Shown here: piece by piece, positions 7,784 through 16,540 of the stretch
Layout: every line of letters starts with the position of its first letter
How positions within the stretch are numbered: position 1 is the stretch's first letter
Assembly (NCBI GenBank): GCA_016213345.1
Contig: JACRAO010000075.1
Span: forward strand, 1 to 32,108
Length of the DNA stretch: 32,108 bases
Reading direction: 5' to 3'
DNA from: Bdellovibrio sp.
GTDB lineage: Bacteria; Bdellovibrionota; UBA1018
Position numbers and translations under genes: made by a program
The notes under the pieces: generated by a model
Told to the model about the DNA's origin: nothing
Seen by the model: only the letters and a program-made list of their open reading frames with translations
Database searches by the model: none

Positions 7784-8680
7784 ATGTCAAAGAGAAGATA
7801 TGTAATTTTCTTTTTAATAATAGGCATACTGCCTGTATCTTGTGGTAAAGTTGTTGAAACAGAGTCAAATCTAAATTTGTCTACACTAGATGCAAAAGAG
7901 AGCATTGATATTCGTAAAAAGACTGCCATACAAATCAAAGACGAACTCAATAAGTTTTTGACTTTAGCTAAACATATTCAGAGAGTAACAGAAATTGTTG
8001 CATATACTCTTGCTTCTCCAATATATAACTCATTGAGCCAGATATTTAGTGTTTCATTGTTTGACACGTTTTTAGTACAAATGTTTACCAGTAGATTTAG
8101 ACTTGTGCTACTGAGATTATCTTACGGAGATGTATATTTTTCTCATAATGGCACATATTTCATTAGCAAAAGATTGCAATTTCCAACTCATCCATATGAT
8201 TTAAATAGTATATTAGAACTTATTAAACAAAACAGACTGTCAGAAGACGTTCAAACTGCGCCATTTAGATTTGACATGCTTAGAAATAAATATACTGATC
8301 TCGATACAACAGAGATTTCTATAACAGACGAATCAAATCAAAATACATTTTTGCTTACAAAATATAAGACTGATAATCTGCTTAAAACAGCTGGCGTTAT
8401 TTATCCAAATAATTTCTATGAACTAAAAACATCTAAAAATACACAAGGCATTTGTCAATTTGGTTTTGAAGTCGATAATATGAATTTTGTTTGTGATAAT
8501 TTTCAGGTTTATAGTTCAGCTACCTTGACAAAAATTGATACATTTCGCCTTAGTGGAGATCTAGAAAATCCAGAAGTTTTTCTAAAAACTATATTTTTGG
8601 GCCCGCAAGGCTCTAAAGCGGAAACAACTTTTACAGGAAAGCTAAATAATTTATCCATAACTACGAGGGTTTTAAATTGA
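7784..8680 (+). CDS. Lipoprotein of unknown function
   Basis: The frame opens with GTG 7763, but ATG 7784 is preferred: GGAG lies at 7774-7777 and the protein then starts MSKRRYVIFFLIIGILPVSC, a proper lipoprotein signal with lipobox ending in Cys20. The mature protein (about 298 residues in total) begins with a charged helical segment, then a hydrophobic-rich stretch (SLSQIFSVSLFDTFLVQMFTS), then a region rich in beta strands with many Asn, Thr and Ser. No family recognised. The stop TGA overlaps the TTG start of the next gene (TTGA), so the two are translationally coupled and probably act together in the envelope. Confidence 0.8.
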   Translation: MSKRRYVIFFLIIGILPVSCGKVVETESNLNLSTLDAKESIDIRKKTAIQIKDELNKFLTLAKHIQRVTEIVAYTLASPIYNSLSQIFSVSLFDTFLVQMFTSRFRLVLLRLSYGDVYFSHNGTYFISKRLQFPTHPYDLNSILELIKQNRLSEDVQTAPFRFDMLRNKYTDLDTTEISITDESNQNTFLLTKYKTDNLLKTAGVIYPNNFYELKTSKNTQGICQFGFEVDNMNFVCDNFQVYSSATLTKIDTFRLSGDLENPEVFLKTIFLGPQGSKAETTFTGKLNNLSITTRVLN

Positions 8681-9537
8681 AATGCATTTCGAAATATATT
8701 ATTTTGCTTGTGTGCTTGTCTTGCTTGAACTGTGGCAATCCCAGGCAGGTGTACAAGCCATCTTCTGTCGCTGAAGCAGAAGATCTAATAGATAAGGGTG
8801 AAAACGAAAAGGCCATCTTAATATTAGAGAAATATATGCAAGAGGAACCTAAGAATAAAGAAGTAAAAATTTTACTTGCATCTGCATACTTGGGTTATGC
8901 GGGTTTAAGCATTTATTCTTATTTTGAGTCGTTTCATGACTTATTATTCGAAAGACCACTTTCGGAAACTCTCTTTGGAGATAAGAGTTCACAAGATTTA
9001 GCTTCGGTTTCTATCAATATGCCAGGCTTGAATGACGATTTGGCACCGATAGAAGTCATGCTTCTTAAGTTAAGTCAATTTTTTTTGATTGCAAGCAATC
9101 AGCTTTCTTTTTTTAATCGTTTTAATACTGTTATGCCTGCGTATTGGCAATTTGTTGATAGAGCACTTAAGTTAATTGATTCGACTGAAAAGACAAATGA
9201 TATAGTTTTATATAAAATTTTAATTTGGATTATTTATATAAAATCATACTTGAAATACAATATTGTTGGTGACAAAAGTGTTGGTTCTAGACAATGGATT
9301 TGTAACTTAGATGTCGAAAGATTTTATTTAGATATAAAGTGGATACTTCGCTCTGTATTAATTATAGTTAAAGATGTAAAAATCATAAAAACCGAAGGGT
9401 CCGCCGCTCTAAATGATTTAGAAATCGGTCTAAGTGATATTGAACACATCATGAATGAATTTAGTGATCAAAAAAATGGGGTGCGATTAAGCCTGAAAGG
9501 ACTGGAATATCAACTAAAATGCACTCCAGAACTATAG
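8677..9537 (+). CDS. TPR-like lipoprotein
   Basis: Start is TTG 8677, overlapping the previous stop, with GAGGG at 8665-8669 about 7 bases upstream. The signal peptide MKCISKYIILLVCLSCLNC has candidate lipidation cysteines, though the residue before the last one is Asn, so the exact site is unsure. Residues about 29-70 (AEAEDLIDKGENEKAILILE, then EEPKNKEVKILLASAYL) match one or more tetratricopeptide repeats, followed by YLGYAGLSIYSYFE and long helices. The layout recalls TPR lipoproteins of the TatT type, but similarity beyond the repeat is not clear. A TPR lipoprotein next to an outer-membrane barrel suggests a scaffold or assembly role. Confidence 0.8.
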   Translation: MKCISKYIILLVCLSCLNCGNPRQVYKPSSVAEAEDLIDKGENEKAILILEKYMQEEPKNKEVKILLASAYLGYAGLSIYSYFESFHDLLFERPLSETLFGDKSSQDLASVSINMPGLNDDLAPIEVMLLKLSQFFLIASNQLSFFNRFNTVMPAYWQFVDRALKLIDSTEKTNDIVLYKILIWIIYIKSYLKYNIVGDKSVGSRQWICNLDVERFYLDIKWILRSVLIIVKDVKIIKTEGSAALNDLEIGLSDIEHIMNEFSDQKNGVRLSLKGLEYQLKCTPEL

Positions 9538-9543
9538 TGATAT

Positions 9544-10620
9544 ATGAAAATATTTATTATTTTTCTAACTAATCTATTTTTTCTGTGTAATGTTTATGCT
9601 GAAGATATTTCATTTACATTTGATTATATGCCAAGCAGGTTTGAAACAAGAGAGTTAACAGCCGGTTCTAGAGCACTTGGAGAACTTTGTACTTCATGGG
9701 CTGTAATGCCAGATGGAACAGTTTGTAATAGTGCTTTTTTGAATCAAAATACTAAAAGTTTCTTTTTAGGCAGATTTTATATTGGCAATGGATATAGTGC
9801 GCTTTCAACTGCAAATGCGGTTTTACTTAAACCAATTACTAAAGACACACTAAAAAAAGTATTCGAAAATAACTCAGTCATCACTATGGAGTCACAAATT
9901 GATTTAGTTTTTGTGACTCCATATTTTTCAATCGAGTTTGCACCGTATAGGATTCAATATTTTTCAGAAATACATAATCCTAATTTTCCAATCATAGCAC
10001 TTCATGCATCGTTAGAAAAAAGAGTAAAATTAAGCGGCAATCTTAAGCTATCCAGATTCACTCCCGCATTAAGTCAGTTCACTTTGGGTTTGGAATTAAG
10101 ATTATTAGATAGAAAGTATATACATAATAGTTTTTCGTTTTTTAAAGCTATTGCTAGTCCAGATGCAGGGTTACTGCCCGTTAACAATCAAAGAGCGGTA
10201 TTTTTGGATCCATCAATTGGTTGGGCTTCTAGAAAATGGCCATGGAAAACTAGAGCTAGTATTGCTGCTAGAAACATAGGCAAAGTTTGGTACAGCAATT
10301 CGCTCTACCCAGAATACACAGATATAGATATCGGCGTTGGTGTTGAACCACCAGTAGAGATTGGGCAGCTTGGTGTTGGCATAGAATTTGTAAATCTTAT
10401 TTATGCTCAGGATTTTATTTCTCGAATGCGTTTTGGGGGGTCATATAAGCTTGGGATGATGGAGATTATGAGTGGCGTTAATGCGAATTCACTAGTGACA
10501 GGGCTTGAATTTGGTGTCAATATTTTTCAAGCTGGTATTGTTTATGAGTTTATACGAAATGATTTGAGAGGATTGGGCCCTGAAAACAAAATTTCTACAG
10601 AGTTTTCTTTTAAACTTTAG
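9544..10620 (+). CDS. Predicted outer-membrane beta-barrel protein, PorV/FadL-like N-terminal motif
   Basis: This 358-residue protein has a Sec signal (MKIFIIFLTNLFFLCNVYA). The start of the mature part, RELTAGSRALGELCTSWAVM, then CNSAFLN, resembles the GARALGMG.A.VA....NPA motif that opens PorV, TraF-like and FadL-like barrels. The body alternates hydrophobic and polar residues in strand-length blocks with turns, and the chain ends in FSFKL, with aromatic and hydrophobic residues near the C-terminus as in barrels recognised by BAM. It lies 6 bases after the TPR lipoprotein and overlaps the next gene if that starts at 10580. I infer an outer-membrane channel or scaffold; ligand unknown. Confidence 0.75.
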   Translation: MKIFIIFLTNLFFLCNVYAEDISFTFDYMPSRFETRELTAGSRALGELCTSWAVMPDGTVCNSAFLNQNTKSFFLGRFYIGNGYSALSTANAVLLKPITKDTLKKVFENNSVITMESQIDLVFVTPYFSIEFAPYRIQYFSEIHNPNFPIIALHASLEKRVKLSGNLKLSRFTPALSQFTLGLELRLLDRKYIHNSFSFFKAIASPDAGLLPVNNQRAVFLDPSIGWASRKWPWKTRASIAARNIGKVWYSNSLYPEYTDIDIGVGVEPPVEIGQLGVGIEFVNLIYAQDFISRMRFGGSYKLGMMEIMSGVNANSLVTGLEFGVNIFQAGIVYEFIRNDLRGLGPENKISTEFSFKL

Positions 10621-11236
10621 TGTTTGGCTTTTGATTGTATCCCTTTTTGTTGGGCCATATGCTTTAGCTGAAGTCGATTATTTTGACTATTTGCACAAAA
10701 AAAGTGCTAATTTAAATCTAGAAAACAAAACGAATGGCTGGGCATACATGATTAGTGGAGCCCTTGTTCTGGGGGGTTCGATACCTGGTTATTATCTTTC
10801 TAAGGAGATTTTCTCGAAAGTAATTTATACGGCTGGTCAAAATTTTGGTATTGCTGGTATTGGTTACGGAGCTTATCTAGCTTTTATTGATAATGATTAC
10901 AAGCGGTTTGAAAATATTTTGCAAAAAACTCCTGAATTAACAAGAGAACAGAAAAATAAACTTGCTTATTATTTTTTTAAAGATCGAGCTGAACAGGCTA
11001 AACGTATACGAATGATCAGAGTAGTATCCCATGGTTTGTCAGCGGGTCTTAATATTTTGAATGGCCTGACATCAGATTCTAAAGAATTGGGACTGGCTTT
11101 ATTTTTTCTTGGTGGTGTTAATGTTTTGGCATCAATTGGTTTGTTGTTCTCACAATCTGCAGAAGAAAAGATGTTAACCAGTTCTTTTTCTGCAACACCC
11201 AAATTTGCTGCACTAAATATTACTTATCATTTTTGA
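10580..11236 (+). CDS. Small membrane-associated protein of unknown function, probable CTG start
   Basis: The usual-start choice is TTG 10631, which lacks a ribosome-binding site and gives a truncated signal sequence. The frame is open back to 10568. CTG 10580 has AGAGGA at 10567-10572 with 7-base spacing and gives a full signal peptide: two lysines (KTKF), a hydrophobic core (WLLIVSLFVG) and cleavage after ALA. I therefore infer a CTG start overlapping the barrel gene by 41 bases. The mature protein has glycine-rich hydrophobic segments (GALVLGGSIPGYYL, IAGIGYGAYLAF, AGLNILNGL, FLGGVNVLASIGLLF) separated by a charged loop and ends ALNITYHF. It could be inner-membrane or a small barrel. No family recognised. 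Confidence 0.7.
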   Translation: MKTKFLQSFLLNFSVWLLIVSLFVGPYALAEVDYFDYLHKKSANLNLENKTNGWAYMISGALVLGGSIPGYYLSKEIFSKVIYTAGQNFGIAGIGYGAYLAFIDNDYKRFENILQKTPELTREQKNKLAYYFFKDRAEQAKRIRMIRVVSHGLSAGLNILNGLTSDSKELGLALFFLGGVNVLASIGLLFSQSAEEKMLTSSFSATPKFAALNITYHF

Positions 11237-11355
11237 TTGAGAACTGCTTTTATTTTTTTGTACTAGTGCATTGAAACATAAATTTCTTTCATATACGGAC
11301 TAGTATGATCTATCTATGTTTATTTCATGATTATAATATGTTACCCATTATAAAT

Positions 11356-12132
11356 ATGCTTATTGACACTCACTGCCACTTGGATTCAGACTTTTCGCCT
11401 AAAACAATTCCTGACTTGCTCAGAGAGGCCACTCTCGCTGATGTTTCTATTATGATTGCAGTTGCTACAGAGCTCGATTCGGTAAAAAAAGTATCTGAAA
11501 TCTCTAGTCAATATGAAAACGTTTTTTGCACAGTTGGTATTCATCCTCATGAAGCGAAAAAATTTGATATTTCAGATGTATTGATCTTAAAAGAAGCAGC
11601 CATGAATCCAAAGTGCAAAGCTATTGGTGAAATTGGTTTGGATTATCATTACAAATTTTCAACTCCTGAAGAACAAAAATATACGTTGGAGCAACAACTA
11701 AACTTAGCAGCAAAACTTGGCTTGCCTGTGGTGATCCATTCTAGAGAGGCAGAAGAGGATCTGGAAATATCATTAAGTCGTTATGCAAAACGAGTGAAAA
11801 CAGGAGCAATTCCAGGCGTTCTTCACTGTTTTACTGGCACAAAGGAATTTGGCCTGAAATGTTTAGATTTAGGATTTTATGTTTCTTTTTCGGGAATTTT
11901 AACTTTCAAGAATGCAGATAGCATTCGAGAGTGTGCCCGAGTTTTTCCCTTGGATCGCATAGTGATCGAGACGGATGCTCCTTTTTTGGCACCAGTTCCT
12001 TGGCGTGGTAAAAAATGTGAGCCAAGCTACCTTAAGCTGACTGCTCAAAAGCTAGCCGAAATTAGAGGTATGTCTTTTGACGAAGTAGCGCAAGCGACAA
12101 CAGAAAATGCAAAAAGACTTTTTAATATATAA
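11356..12132 (+). CDS. tatD: TatD-family metal-dependent hydrolase (DNase)
   Basis: The frame opens at 11305, but the family begins MLIDTHCHLD, so ATG 11356 gives the usual length of 258 residues. All metal ligands are visible: H6 and H8 in DTHCHLD, the glutamate in AIGEIGLDYH, the histidine in VVIHSREA, the histidine in VLHCFTG and the aspartate in VIETDAPFL. TatD proteins are 3'-5' exonucleases and D-aminoacyl-tRNA or RNA quality-control enzymes with a TIM barrel; they are cytosolic. The 119-base gap upstream suggests its own promoter, and it faces the thiolase gene across only 9 bases with no terminator visible. Confidence 0.93.
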   Translation: MLIDTHCHLDSDFSPKTIPDLLREATLADVSIMIAVATELDSVKKVSEISSQYENVFCTVGIHPHEAKKFDISDVLILKEAAMNPKCKAIGEIGLDYHYKFSTPEEQKYTLEQQLNLAAKLGLPVVIHSREAEEDLEISLSRYAKRVKTGAIPGVLHCFTGTKEFGLKCLDLGFYVSFSGILTFKNADSIRECARVFPLDRIVIETDAPFLAPVPWRGKKCEPSYLKLTAQKLAEIRGMSFDEVAQATTENAKRLFNI

Positions 12133-12141
12133 AGTATTTCC

Positions 12142-13422
12142 CTACGCAGCCTCAACCAGCATTACAACACCTAGCCCGCTGCCGGCGCAAACAGAGACAA
12201 GGGCTAGTTTTTTCCCTCTGACTTTTAATTCATGCAAAGCTTGTAAGATCAGCCTCACTCCTGTAGCTCCAAACGGATGTCCTAATGGAATGCTGCCTCC
12301 GTTTACATTAAATTTTGACATATCTACTTGGCCAATTGGTCGATCCAATCCTAATTTATCTTTAGCAAATTCTTTTGATTCGATCGCTCGGATTGACGAT
12401 AAAACCTGAGCCGCAAAAGCTTCGTGCATTTCGATTAAATCAATATCTTCCCAACTAACGCCAGCTTGTTTTAACATGCGTGGAATTGCATATACTGGAC
12501 CTATCAGTAAAGGTTCCTTTTTTATGTCAATAGCAGCGGCTGCGTAACCTCTTAAAAAACCCAATGGTTTCATTTTGTATTCTTCTGCTTTTTTTTCACT
12601 CATCATTAGGATGGCACTCGCTCCATCTGTTAGCGGGCTCGCATTTCCCGCTGTGATTGTTCCATCTTTATAAAAAACAGGTTTCAGCATTGCCAGTTTT
12701 TCTAGTGTTGTATCAGCTCGAATATCCGTATCTCGATCAACCACTTTGCCATCAGGAGTACCGATAGTAACTACATGCGATTTATAAAAACCACGTTCCC
12801 AGGCATTATGAGCCTTAATATGGCTATCTAATGCATATTTGTCTTGTATTTCGCGCGAAACTCCAAAAACTCTAGCCATCAAATCCCCAGATTGACCCAT
12901 CGTAAGACCAGTTGTGGGTTCTTTGATTCCCGGAGCATGTGGCATTAGGTGTTTAGGTTTAAATTCGGTTAATTTGGATAGTTTCTGGGCCGTAGTTCTG
13001 GATTTCATTAGATCCTGAAAAAAATCAGTTGCGTCTTGGCTGAAAAGTGCACGAATAGAACTAATTGACTCGGCTCCTCCTGCCATCCCAACCTCTATTT
13101 GTCCGGATTGAATTTTTGCAGCAATTGCACTTACGCACTCAGTAGAAGAGGCACAATAACGATTTACAGTGGTGCAAGGAATTTCAGCGGGTAACCCTGA
13201 ATCAAACAAAGCCTCTCTAGCCACATTTGTTCCTTCTGGAGGGGGGCACACTATGCCGAAATACAGTTCTTGGATTAATTTTGGGTCGAAATCACTTCTA
13301 GCTATTGTCTCTCTAAGAACGAAGCCTCCTAGTGTAGAGGCTGGCATTTTTTGAAACAAGGCCCTAGACCTGACAAATGGAGTCCTTACTCCATTAACAA
13401 ATACAACCCGATTTTGGTTCAT
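12142..13422 (-). CDS. fadI: Acetyl-CoA C-acyltransferase (thiolase), FadI-like
   Basis: This 426-residue thiolase has the nucleophilic cysteine C90 in NRYCASSTECV, the histidine in GGSIPLGHPFGATG and the second catalytic cysteine in VSVCAGSGLGVVML. The N-terminal text VVFVNGVRTPFVRS and the overall length fit the trifunctional FadI/FadA type more than the shorter biosynthetic acetoacetyl-CoA thiolase (about 390). It catalyses the last step of fatty acid beta-oxidation, splitting 3-ketoacyl-CoA into acetyl-CoA and a shortened acyl-CoA. AGGAG lies 11 bases before ATG. No FadJ partner is next to it, and it is flanked by unrelated genes, so it may be expressed alone. Confidence 0.9.
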   Translation of the reverse strand: MNQNRVVFVNGVRTPFVRSRALFQKMPASTLGGFVLRETIARSDFDPKLIQELYFGIVCPPPEGTNVAREALFDSGLPAEIPCTTVNRYCASSTECVSAIAAKIQSGQIEVGMAGGAESISSIRALFSQDATDFFQDLMKSRTTAQKLSKLTEFKPKHLMPHAPGIKEPTTGLTMGQSGDLMARVFGVSREIQDKYALDSHIKAHNAWERGFYKSHVVTIGTPDGKVVDRDTDIRADTTLEKLAMLKPVFYKDGTITAGNASPLTDGASAILMMSEKKAEEYKMKPLGFLRGYAAAAIDIKKEPLLIGPVYAIPRMLKQAGVSWEDIDLIEMHEAFAAQVLSSIRAIESKEFAKDKLGLDRPIGQVDMSKFNVNGGSIPLGHPFGATGVRLILQALHELKVRGKKLALVSVCAGSGLGVVMLVEAA

Positions 13423-13480
13423 AAACTAAGTTTCTCCTGATAAACTTATAGCTGAAATAATATTTTTACGCACTAATTTT

Positions 13481-15154
13481 ATGAATAAATATTTTTTAAG
13501 TCCTTTTTTAAAACATCTTTGGACGCATCCCGGGCATCTTTTGTGGGTAGTGTTGGCTTACCTTCCACCGCTTGGCACAATGAATATTCTCATGATTGGC
13601 AATCAAAAATTGTATTTCAATATCGCAATGGAAATGCGTGAACGAGCCAGTCTGCTAACACCATATCTTTTTGGTGAGCCAAATTATCTCAGACCGCCTT
13701 TTCAGTTGTGGATGATGCTTTTTAGTTGGAAGGTATTTGGTTTCAATTTATGGGCCACCTTGCTGCCGTCTGTTATTTTTCTTTTAATCACTGCGTGGCT
13801 TTTAGGAGAGATTTCAGGGTTTCTTCATGAAAGAAGATGGTTTATTAACTCGGGGCTTTGGTTTGCGATTGCATTAGGTACTGTGCTTTTTGGAACAATC
13901 TATCAAACTGAAATTTATGTTTGTTTTTTTTATACAGCAAGCTGGTGGGCCATGCTTAAGTACTTATATAAACCCATTGACTTTCGTGATAGAAAATGGC
14001 TGTATATTGCCTTCATATTAGCAGGAATTTCTGCATTAGTGAAAAATCCCATTTACCCATTGATTTGGAGTATGGGGGTTTTGTCATATCTGATTTTGTC
14101 GGGAGAATGGGAGCTTTTTAGAGAAAAGTGCTTACATCGTTCTTTCTTGATTGGTATTTTAGTAGGGATTTTTTGGTATGTGTTTGTTTTTTTTCATGAT
14201 CGACAAAGGGCTTGGACTCATTTTTTACAACAACTATCTTTAGAAACACTTAACAACACAGATTCTGTGTTTGGATTATGGTTGTCGTTTCTGTACTTGT
14301 GTTTCCCTTTTACGTTAATGATTTTTGTAGCTATTCGTACGCTTATTAAAAAGGGCCGCAGAGTATCTAACCTTGTTTTGTTTGCTATAAGTTGGGTTTG
14401 GCCTATTGTTTTGGTTTTTAGCTTTTTCAATTACCGAAACCATTCTTATGCATATCTTCTTGTGCCACTTTTTGCTCTTCTGGCAGATTGGGCTTACTTT
14501 CGTGTAGGGAGAACAAAAATTTTTAGAGCCGTTGTAGTTATAAGTGGTGTTTGCGTTTGTCTGTTTTCTAGCGGTCTTGCTTTACTTGTTTACAGGGGAG
14601 ACTTTGCGTCACCATGGATAGCTTTAGGATTTGTTGTTTGCGGAATTTGGATCCTTGTTTGTTCTTTCAAAGACTGGATGCGTGGTATGATACTTTGTTG
14701 CTTGGTATCAGTGTTTTTATTTAGAGCTACTATTAGTGTAATGGGTGAGTGGGATCTGTCCGTATTAAAAAATACCGCCATTAATAAACCTTCTGCCTCA
14801 ATTGGATTTTTAGACGAAGAAAATGATCTTTGGAGTGATGTTGGCCTTTTATCGGTTACTATTAGAAAACCTATTTTAAGATTAACAAATCTGGATCAGA
14901 TTACGGAGCATTTGCAGAAAGGTGGCATAGTGGCTTTAGACGAAGAACAGGCAAAAAATAATATTAGAACCATCGAAGCAAAGTTGTTAGGCAAGGGTGA
15001 TTTTCGTATTTTAGAAGAAAAAATCTGGCCCCGCTGGCAAAGGAAGTCTAAATTTCCGCTGAAAAAGTTTTTACAAGAAGGAAAAACCGGAGTAAGTGAT
15101 TTTGTCGAGCTTACACAGCAGCAATATAAAATTTTATGGCTTAAGGACTTGTAA
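13481..15154 (+). CDS. ArnT/GT39-like membrane glycosyltransferase, catalytic acidic pair replaced
   Basis: This 557-residue protein has about ten to twelve membrane helices and a soluble C-terminal domain (from about residue 450). Residues 41-75 match the first extracytoplasmic loop of GT-C enzymes: Y45 and the block NIAMEMRERASLLTPYLFG followed by EPNYLRPPF resemble the ArnT text EIAREMLESGDWLVPRLNGEPYFEKPPL. In that family an Asp-Glu pair stands just before the RY; here the matching residues are N41 and Q42. This may mean altered or lost catalysis. Such enzymes move a sugar from a polyprenyl-phosphate carrier to lipid A, protein or glycan on the periplasmic side. Divergent from fadI by 58 bases. 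Confidence 0.75.
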   Translation: MNKYFLSPFLKHLWTHPGHLLWVVLAYLPPLGTMNILMIGNQKLYFNIAMEMRERASLLTPYLFGEPNYLRPPFQLWMMLFSWKVFGFNLWATLLPSVIFLLITAWLLGEISGFLHERRWFINSGLWFAIALGTVLFGTIYQTEIYVCFFYTASWWAMLKYLYKPIDFRDRKWLYIAFILAGISALVKNPIYPLIWSMGVLSYLILSGEWELFREKCLHRSFLIGILVGIFWYVFVFFHDRQRAWTHFLQQLSLETLNNTDSVFGLWLSFLYLCFPFTLMIFVAIRTLIKKGRRVSNLVLFAISWVWPIVLVFSFFNYRNHSYAYLLVPLFALLADWAYFRVGRTKIFRAVVVISGVCVCLFSSGLALLVYRGDFASPWIALGFVVCGIWILVCSFKDWMRGMILCCLVSVFLFRATISVMGEWDLSVLKNTAINKPSASIGFLDEENDLWSDVGLLSVTIRKPILRLTNLDQITEHLQKGGIVALDEEQAKNNIRTIEAKLLGKGDFRILEEKIWPRWQRKSKFPLKKFLQEGKTGVSDFVELTQQQYKILWLKDL

Positions 15155-15175
15155 CTTTTATTTTGTCACAAGTTC
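15145..15175. terminator. Hairpin between convergent glycosyltransferase and tolB genes
   Basis: GGACTTGTAAC (15145-15155) pairs with GTCACAAGTTC (15165-15175), ten pairs including one G-U and one mismatch, around a loop of nine T/A-rich bases. It covers the end of the glycosyltransferase gene and the last base of the tolB stop codon, so it could stop transcription from either side. There is no long T run on either strand, so this is only probable. Confidence 0.4.
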
Positions 15176-16533
15176 TAAGGGGTAATGGCTTGCACCACAT
15201 TTGGTGACGCGGACCATTTAGGTGTAACACAGTTGCCGAGACCATAGGTCAGACGTTTCACAAAAGTTCCATCAATATTCATAACATAGATGTTTTGAGT
15301 GCCAGTTCGATTGGAACTGAAAATTACAAAATTTCCATCTGGACTAAAATAAGGATCCTCGTTGTTACCTTGATTTTTAGTGAGTCTTTCTATATGCGTA
15401 CCATCAGGGTTCATGATGAAAATGTCAAAAATGTTATCTATCCATCCTGCAAAAGCAATTTTGTTATTTTGAGGTGACCAATTTGGAGTTGCATTGTATC
15501 TACCAGCATAAGTTAAGCGTTGCAACCGACTTCCATCTAGCGCAATACTGTAAATCATAGGCATCCCGGTTCTTGAAGAAACAAAAATCAGCGTCTTACC
15601 GTCTGGACTCCAAGATGGATCCACATCTACACCAAAAGATGAAGTAAGGCGAGTCGCGTTTAATGTAGTCAAATCAAGTGAAAAAACCTCTGGATTTCCC
15701 AAAAAACTCATTGTTATAGCTATTTTTTTGCCATCTGGTGAATATGCCGCGCCACTGTTAATGCCTTTGCGGTTAGAGAGCAATCGAATTGTACTTGTTG
15801 GAAAATCATACTCATAGAGATCAATGTTTTTGATGTTATTTTTTCGTTTTGTAAAAAGAGAATAAGCAATTTTTGTTCCATCTGGGCTCCATGCAGGAGC
15901 AATAGCAATAGAGCGGTGTTATGTAATTTGCTTAATGCCGCCTCCATCAAAGTCCATAATATAAATTTCTTTTTTTCCCGTCAGATCACAACTCATTGCA
16001 ATTTTAGTTAAGAAAATGCCTGGTTTTCCAGTTAAGAAAAACATAATGTCATTGGCAAAACTGTGAGCCAAAGTTTTGGCATCTGACAAAGCTGCCAAGT
16101 ATTTTTTTGCAAAAATTTGTTTTTGACCCAAAACATCGTAAAGATGCCCTTGAAATGTTAGCGTATTTCCATCTAGATTTAGTTCTGTTTTAATCAGAAA
16201 CTCAGCTCCGACGCTTGACCAATCTGAAAACTTAAAGCTATCTAAAACAATCCCGGTACTTTTTGGATCTTCGATAAAAGCAGCAGGAGAAAGAAAGCGA
16301 AACAGGTCCATAAAGTCTAAATCTAGATTTATAGTTTTATGTATTGTTTGTTTAGCTTGGACAATAGAAACATTGCTTTGGAGGGCTAAATTGCTCTTGA
16401 TTTCTGGCAGAGCAACGATAGATCTTTTTGTTCTTGCTGTGCCCACCGCAATGTATAACTTTTCGTCCGCATACGATGCAGTTGATATGAACATGAGTGC
16501 AGCTAATATACTCATTTTATAGAATGTGCACAT
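15175..16533 (-). pseudogene. tolB: tolB, interrupted by an in-frame TAA
   Basis: TolB is the periplasmic beta-propeller of the Tol-Pal system. ATG 16533 gives a signal peptide (MCTFYKMSILAALMFISTASYA), the N-terminal domain and six blades with repeats such as APAWSPDGTKIAY, DPSWSPDGKTLIFVS and NPDGTHIERLT, 452 codons in all (family about 430). One frame covers everything but is cut by TAA at 15919-15921 (plus-strand coordinates), between DGGGIKQIT and HRSIAIAPAWSPDG in blade 1. The residues on both sides align with the family, and nothing is missing except this codon. As written, translation gives a 204-residue product lacking the propeller. An assembly error, recent mutation or read-through are all possible. 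It is the last gene of the tolQRAB run and no pal follows in the window. Confidence 0.85.
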
Positions 16534-16540
16534 ACGGATA

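Noticed and set aside
12107..12409. Plus-strand frame across the end of the thiolase gene
   Set aside because: It is the complement of well-conserved thiolase coding sequence and has no features of its own.
15720..15950. Minus-strand frame overlapping the tolB stop codon
   Set aside because: It is out of frame with both halves of tolB, whose propeller repeats clearly lie in the other frame.
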